From positions 3,224,001-3,288,000 of the forward strand of contig NZ_CP126095.1 in NCBI RefSeq assembly GCF_030123105.1: a DNA stretch of 64,000 nucleotides, in the 5' to 3' direction. Positions 43,602 to 53,800 of this stretch are shown here, in pieces. A model generated the notes under the pieces. It made no database searches and was not told the DNA's origin. It saw only the letters and a list, made by a program, of their open reading frames with translations. How positions within the stretch are numbered: position 1 is the first letter of the stretch; each line of letters starts with the position of its first letter. Both the position numbers and the translations under genes were made by a program. The stretch comes from Paenibacillus sp. G2S3. Lineage in GTDB: Bacteria > Bacillota > Bacilli > Paenibacillales > Paenibacillaceae.

Positions 43602-45383
43602 ATGGAGGGAGCGACGATCTTTTTACTTAATAGGCCTATTTCCATCCGAACGATGTTGCTTACTGTATTTTTGCTCCTGATGCTGTTTCCTTTGGTTGTC
43701 ATCACCTATATCATTTACGAGAAAGAGAACGAAATCTATCAGAAGCAAGTCAGTCAATACTTACTACAAACGGTTAGTCAGACCCAGCGTGTGCTTGAGT
43801 CGGATCTTACGGAAATTGATAGACTCACCTGGCCGCTGCTTTATCAGCATTCGCTCGATTTTCTGGATGCCTCATACAATACCCCTTATCTGCTTATGGA
43901 AGCGAATCAGAAATTCAAAGAACTGGTTTACTCGGACCTATTCAGAGGTCGATTGGATCTTATTCGCGCCGTATATTTGATTACCCCCAACAAAACCGTA
44001 TTTTCATCCGACAGTGCTTTTCAGAATTACTCCCAAATGAATATCGATAACTATCAGCATATTGTAGAGGAAGTTCAGAAGAATCCCTTGCAAATGAGCT
44101 GGTACAGTGATGAATGGGCCATCTACAGGGGAAAAAACGGCTTCGATACGCCGGTACGAAACTCAGTCACTGCAGCACGACAGATTATTGACAGCAATAC
44201 ATCCGAAGTGCGGGGATACCTTTTTATTCAACTAAATGATCGTTTTATAGAGGAGAATTTAGATAATATCCAGATTGGCTCAACTGGGACCTTAATTGTA
44301 TCCGATGCCAGCGGAGATGAGATCTATCAGCAGCGTTCACCTTTGCTTGATGAGCCAGATATTGCTGAAGCTGTAAATTTTTCTTCCTTGCAAGGGACGG
44401 GAGTCGTGAAATTTTCGCAAAAATGGTTGATGGCCTATGATACGTCTACAGTTAGTGGATGGAAGATGACTGCGGTTGTTCCACTCGAAGAGCTGATGCG
44501 ACCCAATCTTAAAATTCTACAATATTTGCTGGTCATGGGTGGGCTTGGTGCAGTTATCTTCACGATTATTTCTATTCTGATGGCCACTGCGATCTCAAGA
44601 CCGGTAATTAAGCTGGCCAAGCTGATGCCGTTTCTTTCCTTTGATCAACTGCATGTTGAAGAGATTCAGGGCTCCATTCAGGAAATCAGCATTCTGCAAC
44701 GGAATTTCAACCGGTTGATGCATAGGATTCAACAGCTTATTCAAGAGAATGAACAGCAGGAGAAGGAAAAACGTGAGGCTCTACTTCAAGCATTGCAAAT
44801 GCAGATTCAACCCCACTTTCTGTACAATACCTTGGATACGATTTATTGGATGTCAAAAAAGTATAAAGCAGATTCCATCAGCAAGCTTGTCACCGCACTG
44901 GGCCGATTTTTCCGGTTCACTTTAAATGCGGAGGCGGAATGGACGACAGTGCAAAAAGAGATGGATCATATTGAAAACTATTTGTTGATCCAATCCTTCC
45001 GTTACCGAGACAAGCTGCTATACGAGATCACATTAGATCCTGAGACTCTAAATAGCCGGATTATGCCGTTAATTTTACAGCCAATTGTTGAGAATGCCCT
45101 TGAGCATGGCATTGCCAAGATTGGAGGAGGCGGGAAAGTGACGATCAGGACATTCAAGCAGGATAACCGGGTATATATTGCGATACACAATACAGGTGAA
45201 AAAATCGATTTGGAGCATGTGAAGCTGCAATTTGACAATGCAAACAGTGAACATTTAGGGCTACGGAATGTACAGAAGCGAATCTCGTTGGCATTTGGCC
45301 CTGAATTTGGATTACAAATAGAAGCAGATGAGGTTGAAGGAACAGTGGTGACCATATGTATTCCTTTCGAAGAATATCATTAA
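43602..45383 (+). CDS. YesM-type sensor histidine kinase
   Basis: A 593-residue kinase with span 1 about 16-38, an external dCache-like sensor region of about 265 residues, span 2 about 305-330, HAMP-like linker, then a His_kinase domain with His405 in QIQPHFLYNTLDTIYWM. The HATPase end has PLILQPIVENALEHG and ISLAFG. This branch pairs with AraC-type YesN regulators controlling sugar ABC operons. Start uncertain: the ATG at 43602 has no ribosome site before it, and GGAGGG lies just inside the gene; an alternative is the ATG at 43653. Confidence 0.9.
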   Translation: MEGATIFLLNRPISIRTMLLTVFLLLMLFPLVVITYIIYEKENEIYQKQVSQYLLQTVSQTQRVLESDLTEIDRLTWPLLYQHSLDFLDASYNTPYLLMEANQKFKELVYSDLFRGRLDLIRAVYLITPNKTVFSSDSAFQNYSQMNIDNYQHIVEEVQKNPLQMSWYSDEWAIYRGKNGFDTPVRNSVTAARQIIDSNTSEVRGYLFIQLNDRFIEENLDNIQIGSTGTLIVSDASGDEIYQQRSPLLDEPDIAEAVNFSSLQGTGVVKFSQKWLMAYDTSTVSGWKMTAVVPLEELMRPNLKILQYLLVMGGLGAVIFTIISILMATAISRPVIKLAKLMPFLSFDQLHVEEIQGSIQEISILQRNFNRLMHRIQQLIQENEQQEKEKREALLQALQMQIQPHFLYNTLDTIYWMSKKYKADSISKLVTALGRFFRFTLNAEAEWTTVQKEMDHIENYLLIQSFRYRDKLLYEITLDPETLNSRIMPLILQPIVENALEHGIAKIGGGGKVTIRTFKQDNRVYIAIHNTGEKIDLEHVKLQFDNANSEHLGLRNVQKRISLAFGPEFGLQIEADEVEGTVVTICIPFEEYH

Positions 45384-45407
45384 GTCTGACACAAGGGAGG
45401 TGGAAAC

Positions 45408-46733
45408 ATGAGCCGCTGGAAATTTAATAGATTAATTATCATTTCTTTTGTATTGCTGCTTGTCTGGGCGTTTAGTGGATTAATTCTTCTGGACTTGGAT
45501 ACGGATGTTGCAGCATTGCCTCCAGAACCATCCAAAAGAATCAAAGTGTTGATCCGTACCGGCACTGAGTCCGCAGCATTACGCCAGCTACTTGCACCGT
45601 TTGAGAAAGAAACGGGCATTCAGGTTGATTTTATTGAACTGGGGCGAGAAGGTTATTTCACTTTTGTAGGAACTCAATTGCTTGCAGGCTCGGACGACTT
45701 CGATATCGTATTCATGCCTAATACTTCAATTGCCCAGTTTGCTTCAGCTAAAGCGATCGTACCGCTGGATAATTATATTTATCAAGCTCAGAGAACAGAT
45801 CCGGTAGGGATGGACCTGAATGATTTTTTGGCTGTATATAAATATCAAGACTCTATCTATGCTTTGCCTACGGATATCAGTACGCATTTTTTATATTACC
45901 GCAGTGATCTGATCCCTAACCCTCCTGAAACTTGGGATGAAGTATATAAGCTTGCGCGGAACTTCTCACAGCAAGAGAATAAACAATCACCGACCAAATG
46001 GGGACTGGTCATGCCTGCGATTGTGCCGGAGGAGCGATCTAAAATATTCGCCTCTCTGTTATGGTCATTCGGTGGTGATTTTCTGGATGAGGATAGTGGT
46101 GAAGTGCTGCTAGATTCGAAAGCTTCGATCCAGGCTGGTGATTATTTGGCACGTCTCATTCGCGAGAAAATTATACCGGACGACTTGTTATCATGGGATT
46201 TTGTTAAAACAAGAGACTCGCTGTTATCAGGAGAAGTTGCAATGGCCGCTCCATATTGGAATTCGTCTTATCCTATGATCAAGTCAAGCGATAGCCGCTA
46301 TAAAGATGTGATTAAGGTAGCTTTACTTCCAGGAATGAGGGGTGAGAACGGGGCAGTAGAGCATATTCCTTTTCAGCATGGTTGGACTATGGCTATTAAT
46401 GCTAGCTCCAACAACAAGGATCTTGCTTGGAAGTTCATCGATTATTCAACTGGTAAACGGGGTGGAAGAATCTATACTCTTGCCGGGGGTGTGCCTGCCA
46501 GACGTTCACTGCTCAGTGATCCTAAGCTCCAAGAGAAACGTCCGGATTTCGCATTGATTCTAGATTCGATGAAATGGGCTAAGAACGAACCTTCGATTAC
46601 ATATTATCCAGCTATGGTGGATACGGTGGAAAGGGCGCTGGCCAAAATTGTAACGCTTTATGAGGAGCCAAAGGATGCTTTTCGGGAGGCAGCTATTGAA
46701 TTGCGTCGGTTGGGCGCACGGACCAATAAATAA
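45408..46733 (+). CDS. Membrane-anchored extracellular solute-binding protein (likely sensor component)
   Basis: A 441-residue family-1 solute-binding fold (VLIRTGTESAALRQLLAPFEKETGIQVDFIELG; C-terminal AWKFIDYSTGKRGGRIYTLAGGVPARRSLL). The N-terminus is an uncleaved-looking anchor (RLIIISFVLLLVWAFSGLILL) with no lipobox Cys, unlike the transport lipoprotein at 47662. It lies between the kinase and regulator genes (24 and 17 bases away), not beside permeases. It probably presents ligand to the kinase, making a three-component system. That role is inference from context. Confidence 0.85.
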   Translation: MSRWKFNRLIIISFVLLLVWAFSGLILLDLDTDVAALPPEPSKRIKVLIRTGTESAALRQLLAPFEKETGIQVDFIELGREGYFTFVGTQLLAGSDDFDIVFMPNTSIAQFASAKAIVPLDNYIYQAQRTDPVGMDLNDFLAVYKYQDSIYALPTDISTHFLYYRSDLIPNPPETWDEVYKLARNFSQQENKQSPTKWGLVMPAIVPEERSKIFASLLWSFGGDFLDEDSGEVLLDSKASIQAGDYLARLIREKIIPDDLLSWDFVKTRDSLLSGEVAMAAPYWNSSYPMIKSSDSRYKDVIKVALLPGMRGENGAVEHIPFQHGWTMAINASSNNKDLAWKFIDYSTGKRGGRIYTLAGGVPARRSLLSDPKLQEKRPDFALILDSMKWAKNEPSITYYPAMVDTVERALAKIVTLYEEPKDAFREAAIELRRLGARTNK

Positions 46734-46750
46734 GTAGAGGTGAAGTTTAA

Positions 46751-47533
46751 ATGACTAATCAAAAGTGTCGGGCGATGATTATAGATGATGAAGCTTGGAT
46801 TCGAGAAGGATTAAGTGAGCATATTGAATGGGAGAAGCTCGGTATTGCGTTGGTCAAGGTTTTTCAAGATGGCAATGAAGCGCTTGCGTATCTGGAAGAA
46901 GATTCGACCGATATCATTCTGTCCGATATACGTATGCCCAATATGACAGGTCTCGAGCTGGTTGCTCGGTTACGTGAGATGGGGAGAAACGATACCACCA
47001 GAAACCTATCTCAGATTAAGGTTATTTTCCTCAGTGGTTATGGAGATTTTAAATATGCTCAGGAAGCTTTGCGCCTGGGAGCTGTGGATTACCTACTTAA
47101 GCCTGCGGATGTGGAAGAAATTGAAATCGCCCTTTTGAAAGCTAAAGCACTGTGCAACAGGGATGGTGAGGAATCCTCTGTACTCACGGGTCTAGAACCG
47201 GTAGAGGAACCAAGCTCTTATCTGATCAAAAAAGCTCTTCAATTTATCCAAGTACATTATGCGGAAGATATTTCACTGGCACATATTGCGGGAGAGCTGT
47301 TTGTGACCCCCAATTACCTAAGTCGTTTATTCCGTCAAGAAACGGGGCAAGTATTCAGCGACTATTTATCCCGTATTAGAATAGACAAAGCTTATACTAT
47401 GCTGGTCGACAGCAATTTGAAGATTTATCAGATTGGAGAAGCCGTTGGTTACCCCAATCCGCGTTACTTCAGTGAATGGTTTCAGAAGAATGCAGGCATG
47501 TCACCAGGAGATTACAGAAAAAGAAATGCATAG
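46751..47533 (+). CDS. YesN-type response regulator with AraC DNA-binding domain
   Basis: A 260-residue protein with a receiver domain (acidic IIDDEAWI near 11, phospho-Asp in ILSDIRMPN near 56, Lys in YLLKPADVEE) and a C-terminal AraC double helix-turn-helix (HIAGELFVTPNYLSRLFRQETG and IGEAVGYPNPRYFSEWFQKNAGMSPGDYRK). It should activate the adjacent transporter and mannosidase operon. GAGGTG ribosome site. The repeated TTTCAATCC boxes 55 bases downstream are its likely binding site. Confidence 0.92.
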   Translation: MTNQKCRAMIIDDEAWIREGLSEHIEWEKLGIALVKVFQDGNEALAYLEEDSTDIILSDIRMPNMTGLELVARLREMGRNDTTRNLSQIKVIFLSGYGDFKYAQEALRLGAVDYLLKPADVEEIEIALLKAKALCNRDGEESSVLTGLEPVEEPSSYLIKKALQFIQVHYAEDISLAHIAGELFVTPNYLSRLFRQETGQVFSDYLSRIRIDKAYTMLVDSNLKIYQIGEAVGYPNPRYFSEWFQKNAGMSPGDYRKRNA

Positions 47534-47587
47534 AGTCGGAGCCACTTAGGGAGAAAAAGCGGAAGAAAAGATAGATTCACCACATTA

Positions 47588-47652
47588 TTTCAATCCTTTC
47601 AATCCATTAATATGAGTAGTGTAAAGCGTTTACAATACGGTGGATTGAAAGG
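47588..47652 (+). promoter_or_regulatory. Repeated TTTCAATCC boxes around the mannosidase operon promoter
   Basis: TTTCAATCC occurs twice head-to-tail (47588-47605) and once inverted (47642-47650). The inner pair extends to a perfect 12-bp inverted repeat, CCTTTCAATCCA (47595-47606) and TGGATTGAAAGG (47641-47652). TAATAT at 47608 is the possible -10. The right arm overlaps the ribosome site of the next gene. Confidence 0.65.
47620..47634. promoter_or_regulatory. cre box of the mannosidase/transport operon
   Basis: TGTAAAGCGTTTACA is a perfect 15-bp palindrome and near-ideal CcpA site, 27 bases before the binding-protein start and downstream of the possible -10. Confidence 0.85.
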
Positions 47653-47661
47653 GGTAATCAA

Positions 47662-49008
47662 GTGAAACGCAAATTGGGTCTAATGCTTACGACGGTAGCC
47701 ATGGGCGGTATGCTGCTGTCAGGTTGTGGCGGCAATTCGAATCAATCTTCTTCCGCTTCACCATCTCCATCTCCAGAATCAACCTCTACTAAAGTGGAAT
47801 CCACAAGTACACCGGCTAAAACTGAAGAAAAAAAGCAGGTTGAAATCTTCAGCTGGTGGACCGGAGCGGGAGAAGAAGCGGGTCTTAAAGGTCTCATCAA
47901 AGAGTTTCAAGGCAAGCAGCCCGATATTGAAGTGATTAACTCAGCAGTATCTGGTGGAGCAGGAACCAATGCCAAAGCAGTTCTCGCCAGTCGAATGCAA
48001 GGGGGAGATCCACCCGATGCATTCCAGGTTCATGGCGGTTCGGAGCTAAACTCTGGTTGGGTTGCGGCCGACAAAGTAATCCCTCTTAACGATTTGTACG
48101 AGTCAGAAGGCTGGATGGATAAGTTCCCGAAAGATCTAATTGACCTTGTCAGCCATGAGGGCAATATCTACTCTGTACCCGTTAATATCCATAGGGGCAA
48201 TGTAGTGTTCTACAACAAAAAAATATTTGATGACAACAATTTGAAAGCGCCAACTACCTTTGAGGAGTTCTTTGCAGTTGCGGATGCGCTTAAAGCAAAA
48301 GGAATTGTGCCGCTTGCACTAGGTGATAAAGAACCGTGGACAGCAACGATGGTGTTCGAGAATATCCTGCTTGGAGAGCTCGGTGCAGACGGCTACAAAA
48401 AGCTGTGGACTGGAGAACTTTCCTTTGATGACGCTAAGGTTAAGAGCTCGTTAGAAACTTTCAAGAAAATGATGACCTATATCAATAACGATCATGCTGC
48501 ACGGAATTGGCAGGATGCCGCCCAATTGGTTGCTAAAGGGGATGCTGCCATGAACATTATGGGTGACTGGGCAAAAGGATACTTCACCACGGATCTTCAA
48601 TTAACAGCAAACAAAGATTTTGGCTGGGCGCCAACGCCTAATACATCTGGAATGTTTATGGTCATCACGGATACTTTCGCGATCCCTAAGGGTGCTAAAA
48701 ATGAAGCGTCGGCGAAAGAGTGGTTAAAGGTTCTAGGTTCTGTCGAAGGGCAGGACGTATTCAACCCGCTAAAGGGCTCCATACCCGCACGCATCGATGC
48801 TGACAAAAACAAATATGATGTTTATGGACAACAGACGATTGAGGACTTTAAAGTTAGCAAGCTCGCTCCTAGTATGGCGCACGGTTCTGCTGCTCCAGAA
48901 GGCTTCACCACACAAGCCAATCAGGTCGTTAATATTTTCGTAACTAATGGAGATGTGGATCAAGCATTAAAAGCTCTGAAGCAGGCGCAAAGTACAGAAA
49001 TCAAGTAG
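47662..49008 (+). CDS. Carbohydrate ABC transporter solute-binding lipoprotein
   Basis: A 448-residue family-1 binding protein. Lipobox LLSGC (Cys near 23) is followed by a Ser/Pro/Thr-rich spacer (about 28-55), then the binding fold with VEIFSWWTGAGEEAGLKGLIKEFQ and DWAKGYFTTD. It would feed released mannosides or glycan fragments to the two permeases downstream. GTG start, with AAAGGGG upstream. First gene of a four-gene operon with the GH92 enzyme, under a cre box. Confidence 0.9.
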   Translation: MKRKLGLMLTTVAMGGMLLSGCGGNSNQSSSASPSPSPESTSTKVESTSTPAKTEEKKQVEIFSWWTGAGEEAGLKGLIKEFQGKQPDIEVINSAVSGGAGTNAKAVLASRMQGGDPPDAFQVHGGSELNSGWVAADKVIPLNDLYESEGWMDKFPKDLIDLVSHEGNIYSVPVNIHRGNVVFYNKKIFDDNNLKAPTTFEEFFAVADALKAKGIVPLALGDKEPWTATMVFENILLGELGADGYKKLWTGELSFDDAKVKSSLETFKKMMTYINNDHAARNWQDAAQLVAKGDAAMNIMGDWAKGYFTTDLQLTANKDFGWAPTPNTSGMFMVITDTFAIPKGAKNEASAKEWLKVLGSVEGQDVFNPLKGSIPARIDADKNKYDVYGQQTIEDFKVSKLAPSMAHGSAAPEGFTTQANQVVNIFVTNGDVDQALKALKQAQSTEIK

Positions 49009-49068
49009 AACAGTAAGGGTCAGGACGTTCTGCTTGCGTTCCTGGCCCTCCTTCTTAGGAGTGAAAAT

Positions 49069-50040
49069 ATGAGTGACATAACAACTGCCGAGCTTCCTAT
49101 TCAGCCTTCCCCCAAGCCACGCAGAGGCTGGAATCTTACGAAAAGTATTCCAATTCTAATGATTTTACCTTCATTGATTGTTATTGGCATCTTTGTATAC
49201 GGCTTTATCGGCAGGACGGCATTTGTGTCTCTGACCGACTGGAATACATTGGTGAAGTCTAATCATTTCATTGGACTTGATAATTATCGTTTCTTATTTC
49301 AGGATTTCCGCTTTCAGTCTGATTTACGAAATACATTGGCATTCACTGTACTATTTATCGCTTTATCCATGTTCGCGGGTCTTTTTCTTGCTAGAATGGT
49401 GGATTCAAAAATTAAAGGAGAAACTTTTTTCCGTAATGTATTCATTTTTCCAATGTCCTTATCTTTTATCGTCACAGGCGTTGTCTGGCAATGGATCCTC
49501 TCACCCAAAACGGGAGTCAATCTTCTCCTTAGTGGGCTAGGGCTTAAAGATGTGCCCAATTGGTATGTAAGTACAACAATCATTCCGTCATTACATCTGG
49601 GACAAATTCAATTCGGACTGCCGCTCGCAGTGATCGCTGTTGTTATCGCCGCCGTCTGGCAAATGACGGGATTTGCAATGGCTATGTATTTGGCTGGTCT
49701 ACGAGCGATCTCTGATGACTTACGCGAAGCCGCACGGGTGGATGGCGCCACTGAAGGCCAGATTTTCCGAAAAGTGATTATCCCTCAGCTTAAACCGATC
49801 TCTATGAGCTTGATCATTATTTTGGCACATATCTCTTTGAAAATATTTGACTTAATCTATGCGATGACAGGCCCTGGAGCTATGTTCGTTACCGATGTTC
49901 CCGGCATGTATATGTTCGAGACCACCTTCAGAGGGAATCATTACGCTCAGGGTGCAGGAATCGCCATTATTATGCTGCTGTTTGTCTCTCTCTTTATTGT
50001 CCCTTATTTAATTACTAGTTTCAGAAAGGAGAGACCTTAA
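49069..50040 (+). CDS. Carbohydrate ABC transporter permease, MalF type
   Basis: A 323-residue six-span permease with EAA loop [26 protein letters not shown] near 220-245 and a Pro-rich cytosolic N-terminus. It forms the membrane channel with the next gene product. AGGAG ribosome site. No ATPase gene is in the operon; a shared MsmX-type ATPase is expected. Confidence 0.92.
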   Translation: MSDITTAELPIQPSPKPRRGWNLTKSIPILMILPSLIVIGIFVYGFIGRTAFVSLTDWNTLVKSNHFIGLDNYRFLFQDFRFQSDLRNTLAFTVLFIALSMFAGLFLARMVDSKIKGETFFRNVFIFPMSLSFIVTGVVWQWILSPKTGVNLLLSGLGLKDVPNWYVSTTIIPSLHLGQIQFGLPLAVIAVVIAAVWQMTGFAMAMYLAGLRAISDDLREAARVDGATEGQIFRKVIIPQLKPISMSLIIILAHISLKIFDLIYAMTGPGAMFVTDVPGMYMFETTFRGNHYAQGAGIAIIMLLFVSLFIVPYLITSFRKERP

Positions 50041-50042
50041 CC

Positions 50043-50864
50043 ATGGCCAAGTCACGGTTCAATCAAATCATGAAATATATCCTATTAACTGTGCTTGCTG
50101 CGGTCTTTCTGGTTCCCGTTTATGTCATGCTCGTTACAAGTATTAAAAGCTTGAATGAAATTACATTGGATCAAATGTGGAGGTTACCTTCTGAACTGAA
50201 TTTCTCGGGTTACCGGGAGGCTTACAATAAGCTCATTCCGAACCTGATCAACAGCTTCTATCTGGCCATTCCCGCCACATTAATTTCCTCTTTACTGGGT
50301 TCAATGAACGGTTATGTGCTTTCTAAGTGGCGTTTTAAAGGTTCGGATGTTCTCTTCGCGTTCATGCTATTCGGCATGTTTATTCCCTATCAAAGTATTC
50401 TCATTCCATTAATTCAGTTTTTGCAATCCATTGAGCTTTACAATACAATTCCGGGTTTGATTCTCGTACATGTGGTATACGGGCTGCCGATTTGTACATT
50501 GATGTTTCGCAATTTCTACGTCGGGATTCCGAACGAATTATTGGAAGCTGCACAAATTGATGGCAATGGCTTTTTCGGAATTTATAAAAATGTAATCTTT
50601 CCGTTGTCGATTTCTGGTTTCGTAGTGGTGGGAATATGGCAGTTTACGAGTGTGTGGAACGAGTTTCTGTTTGCGGTCACGCTCACCTCACAGAAGCAGC
50701 AACCCATTATGGTGGCTCTGCAAAACTTGTCCGGAAGCCAGATTGTGGAGTGGAATGTGCAGATGGCAGGCGCGTTGCTTGCCGCGTTGCCGACGTTGCT
50801 CGTTTATATTTTCCTAGGAAGATACTTTATTAAGGGATTGCTTGCGGGTTCAATTAAAGGCTGA
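50043..50864 (+). CDS. Carbohydrate ABC transporter permease, MalG type
   Basis: A 273-residue six-span permease with EAA motif [23 protein letters not shown] near 165-187 and the typical MalG C-terminus [15 protein letters not shown]. It starts 2 bases after the partner's stop, with AAGGAGAG inside the upstream gene, so the pair is translationally coupled. Confidence 0.92.
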   Translation: MAKSRFNQIMKYILLTVLAAVFLVPVYVMLVTSIKSLNEITLDQMWRLPSELNFSGYREAYNKLIPNLINSFYLAIPATLISSLLGSMNGYVLSKWRFKGSDVLFAFMLFGMFIPYQSILIPLIQFLQSIELYNTIPGLILVHVVYGLPICTLMFRNFYVGIPNELLEAAQIDGNGFFGIYKNVIFPLSISGFVVVGIWQFTSVWNEFLFAVTLTSQKQQPIMVALQNLSGSQIVEWNVQMAGALLAALPTLLVYIFLGRYFIKGLLAGSIKG

Positions 50865-50890
50865 TATTTCTCCATTGGAGGGTTGTGTAC

Positions 50891-53800
50891 ATGAATAAAC
50901 GCCGATTGAGGGTTTTGTTCACTATTGCTTCTACAGTCTCTTTACTGATAGGGAGCATCCCCATTTCACCGATCGAAATAGCGAATGCTGCACCGACGGT
51001 TGATGCAACTGATTTCTTCACTTCTTTTGAAGCCAGTGACTTGAAGCCCATTGAGAATACCACAGAACTAAACGCAAATAAGGAAAAGATGACTTTTGGT
51101 GTGGACGGAAATCTACCTTTTACAGGAATTCAAGGGGATATTACAAAAAATATAGTAGATGTTCAGGTTAACAGTGATAATCCTCCCAACGAAACTAAAG
51201 ATAAATTGATAGATGGTACAGAAACAACCAAGTGGCTAACCAGAACCTCAACCGGTTGGATCAAGTTCAAATTGCAGGCGGCGGATACCGTTACAAAGTA
51301 TGCCTTAACCTCAGCTAACGATGCGAATGGAAGAGACCCGAAAGATTGGAAGCTCTATGGCTCTAATGATGATGCAACATGGACAGTAATAGATACGCGG
51401 ACTGATGAGAGCTTTCCTAATCGTTTTCAACGTCAAATCTATGATATTCCAAACCATACTACTCCTTATTTATATTACAAGTTTGATATTACTAAAAATA
51501 ATGGCGAGAGCTTATTGCAGCTAGCGGAAATCGCTTTATCTAATGGAATAGACCAGCCAGAACCGGTTTCCGTAGATATGAAAGCTTCTGTCACTAATGG
51601 TCCGACAAATCTATATACCTCAAAAACAAGTGTGGGTTGGACGGGTTCAAAGGCTCTAACTATTTCCGGCACGAATACCGTGAGCGGAAGAGCTTATGCG
51701 TACAATAAAATTTATGATACGGATATTCTAGTAACTCCGTCTACAGAACTTTCCTATTATATTGCGCCGGAGTTTACAGATAAGGATCAGACCTTATATA
51801 CGAGCACCTATACATCGGTAGATTTATACTTCGCAGACGGAACCTATTTGCATGAGCTGGGTGCGGTAGACCAGCATGGAATCAAGGTCAATCCTCAAGA
51901 TCAAGGAAATTCTAAAACGTTATATAATAACCAGTGGAATTTCAAAAGCTCTAAAATTGGTGATGTAGCTGCCGGGAAAACCATCAAACGAATCCTAATC
52001 GCCTACGACAATCCCGCTGTCATTAAAGGTACAGGGTTTAAAGGCACCATCGACGATATTAAGATCGAAGCCAATCCCGTTGAGAGCTCCCAATCACGTC
52101 TATCAGAATATGTAAATATTCTTAGAGGGACACAATCGAACGGTTCCTTCTCTAGAGGCAATAATATTCCGGCTGTTGCTGTTCCGCACGGCTTTAACTT
52201 TTGGATTCCAAAAACAGATGCCGGATCAGATTGGGCATATGCCTATAACCTGAATAATAGTGCTAACAATTTACCTGTTATTCAAGCCTTTGCGATGAGT
52301 CATGAGCCAAGTCCTTGGATGGGCGATCGTCAGACCTTCCAGGTTATGCCTTCGGATACGGCAGGAACACCTAGCGCGAATCGTACAACTAGGCAACTGG
52401 AATTTAAACATGCCAATGAAACAGCAAAACCATACTATTACGGAGTCACTTTTGAAAACGGTATCAAAACGGAATTTACACCTACCGATCACGCAGCGAT
52501 GTTCCGGTTTACTTTTACAGGTAACAGCTCTAACCTGATCTTTGACAATCAAGGCAATAGTGGTGGAATTACTCTGAATGCGGATGGATCGATCCAAGGT
52601 TATACAGATCAAAAGAGTGGTAACTCCAATGGGGCTACACGTATGTTTTATTATGCAACGTTCAATAAGCCTGTAGTAGCCAAAGGAAATCCTACTGCAA
52701 ACGGCGGAGGAGCAAACGTTTCTCGTTACTATAAATTTGATACTACAACCGATAAAGTAGTGGAGATGAGAATCGCCTCTTCATTAATTAGCGTAGAACA
52801 AGCAAAAAATAACTTGAATCAAGAAATTACAGCCCAAGACACATTTGACAGGATTAAAGAGAAAGCACAAACGCAGTGGGATCAACTCCTTGGAATCATA
52901 CAGGTTGAAGGCGCAACGGAGGATCAGTTAGTAACTTTATACTCCAATCTGTATCGACTGTACTTATGGCCTAACTCGGCTTATGAGAACGTTGGCAGTA
53001 CTGGGAATCCGATTTACAAGCATGCTAACCAATCTGCAACAGGAACCTGTAGTGGAAGCACAGAGACGGAAACCTGTGCTCCGTTGGTTGAAGGGAAAGC
53101 TTTTGTAAATAATGGCTTCTGGGATACTTACCGAACGACTTGGCCAGCTTACGCTTTGCTGACTCCATCCAAGGATAGCGAGCTCATAGATGGATTCGTT
53201 CAGCAATATAAAGACGGTGGCTGGATCTCCAGATGGTCGTCTCCTGGTTACGCTAATATCATGGTGGGAACAAGTGCAGATGTTGCTTTTGCGGATTCCT
53301 ATTTGAAAGGTGCTACAGATTTTGACGTACAGAGCTTCTATCAGGCTGCGCTTAGGGATGCGGCAACCAACGCTCCTAATGCCAATGTAGGACGAAAAGG
53401 TATGAGTACATCTGTATTTAATGGATATACAAGTTATAACAATCTGGGAGAAGCCATGTCCTGGGCGATGGATGGATATATCAATGATTTCGGGATTGCT
53501 AATCTGGCTAAGGCCTTAGCCGAGAAAAATGACACCTCTGATCCCTATAACGATCATTACAAAGACGATTATCAATATTACATCAATCGTGCGCAAAATT
53601 ATGTGAACATGTTTAATCCTAATCTAGGCTTTTTTAATGGACGCTCCAGTAATGGAGAATGGAGAGAAACGGCAGCTAACTTCAATCCGGAAGCTTGGGG
53701 TGGGGGTTCGGGGGACTACACGGAAACGAATGGCTGGAATATGGCCTTTCATGTGCCGCAAGATGGGCAAGGATTAGCCAATTTATATGGAGGTAAAGAA

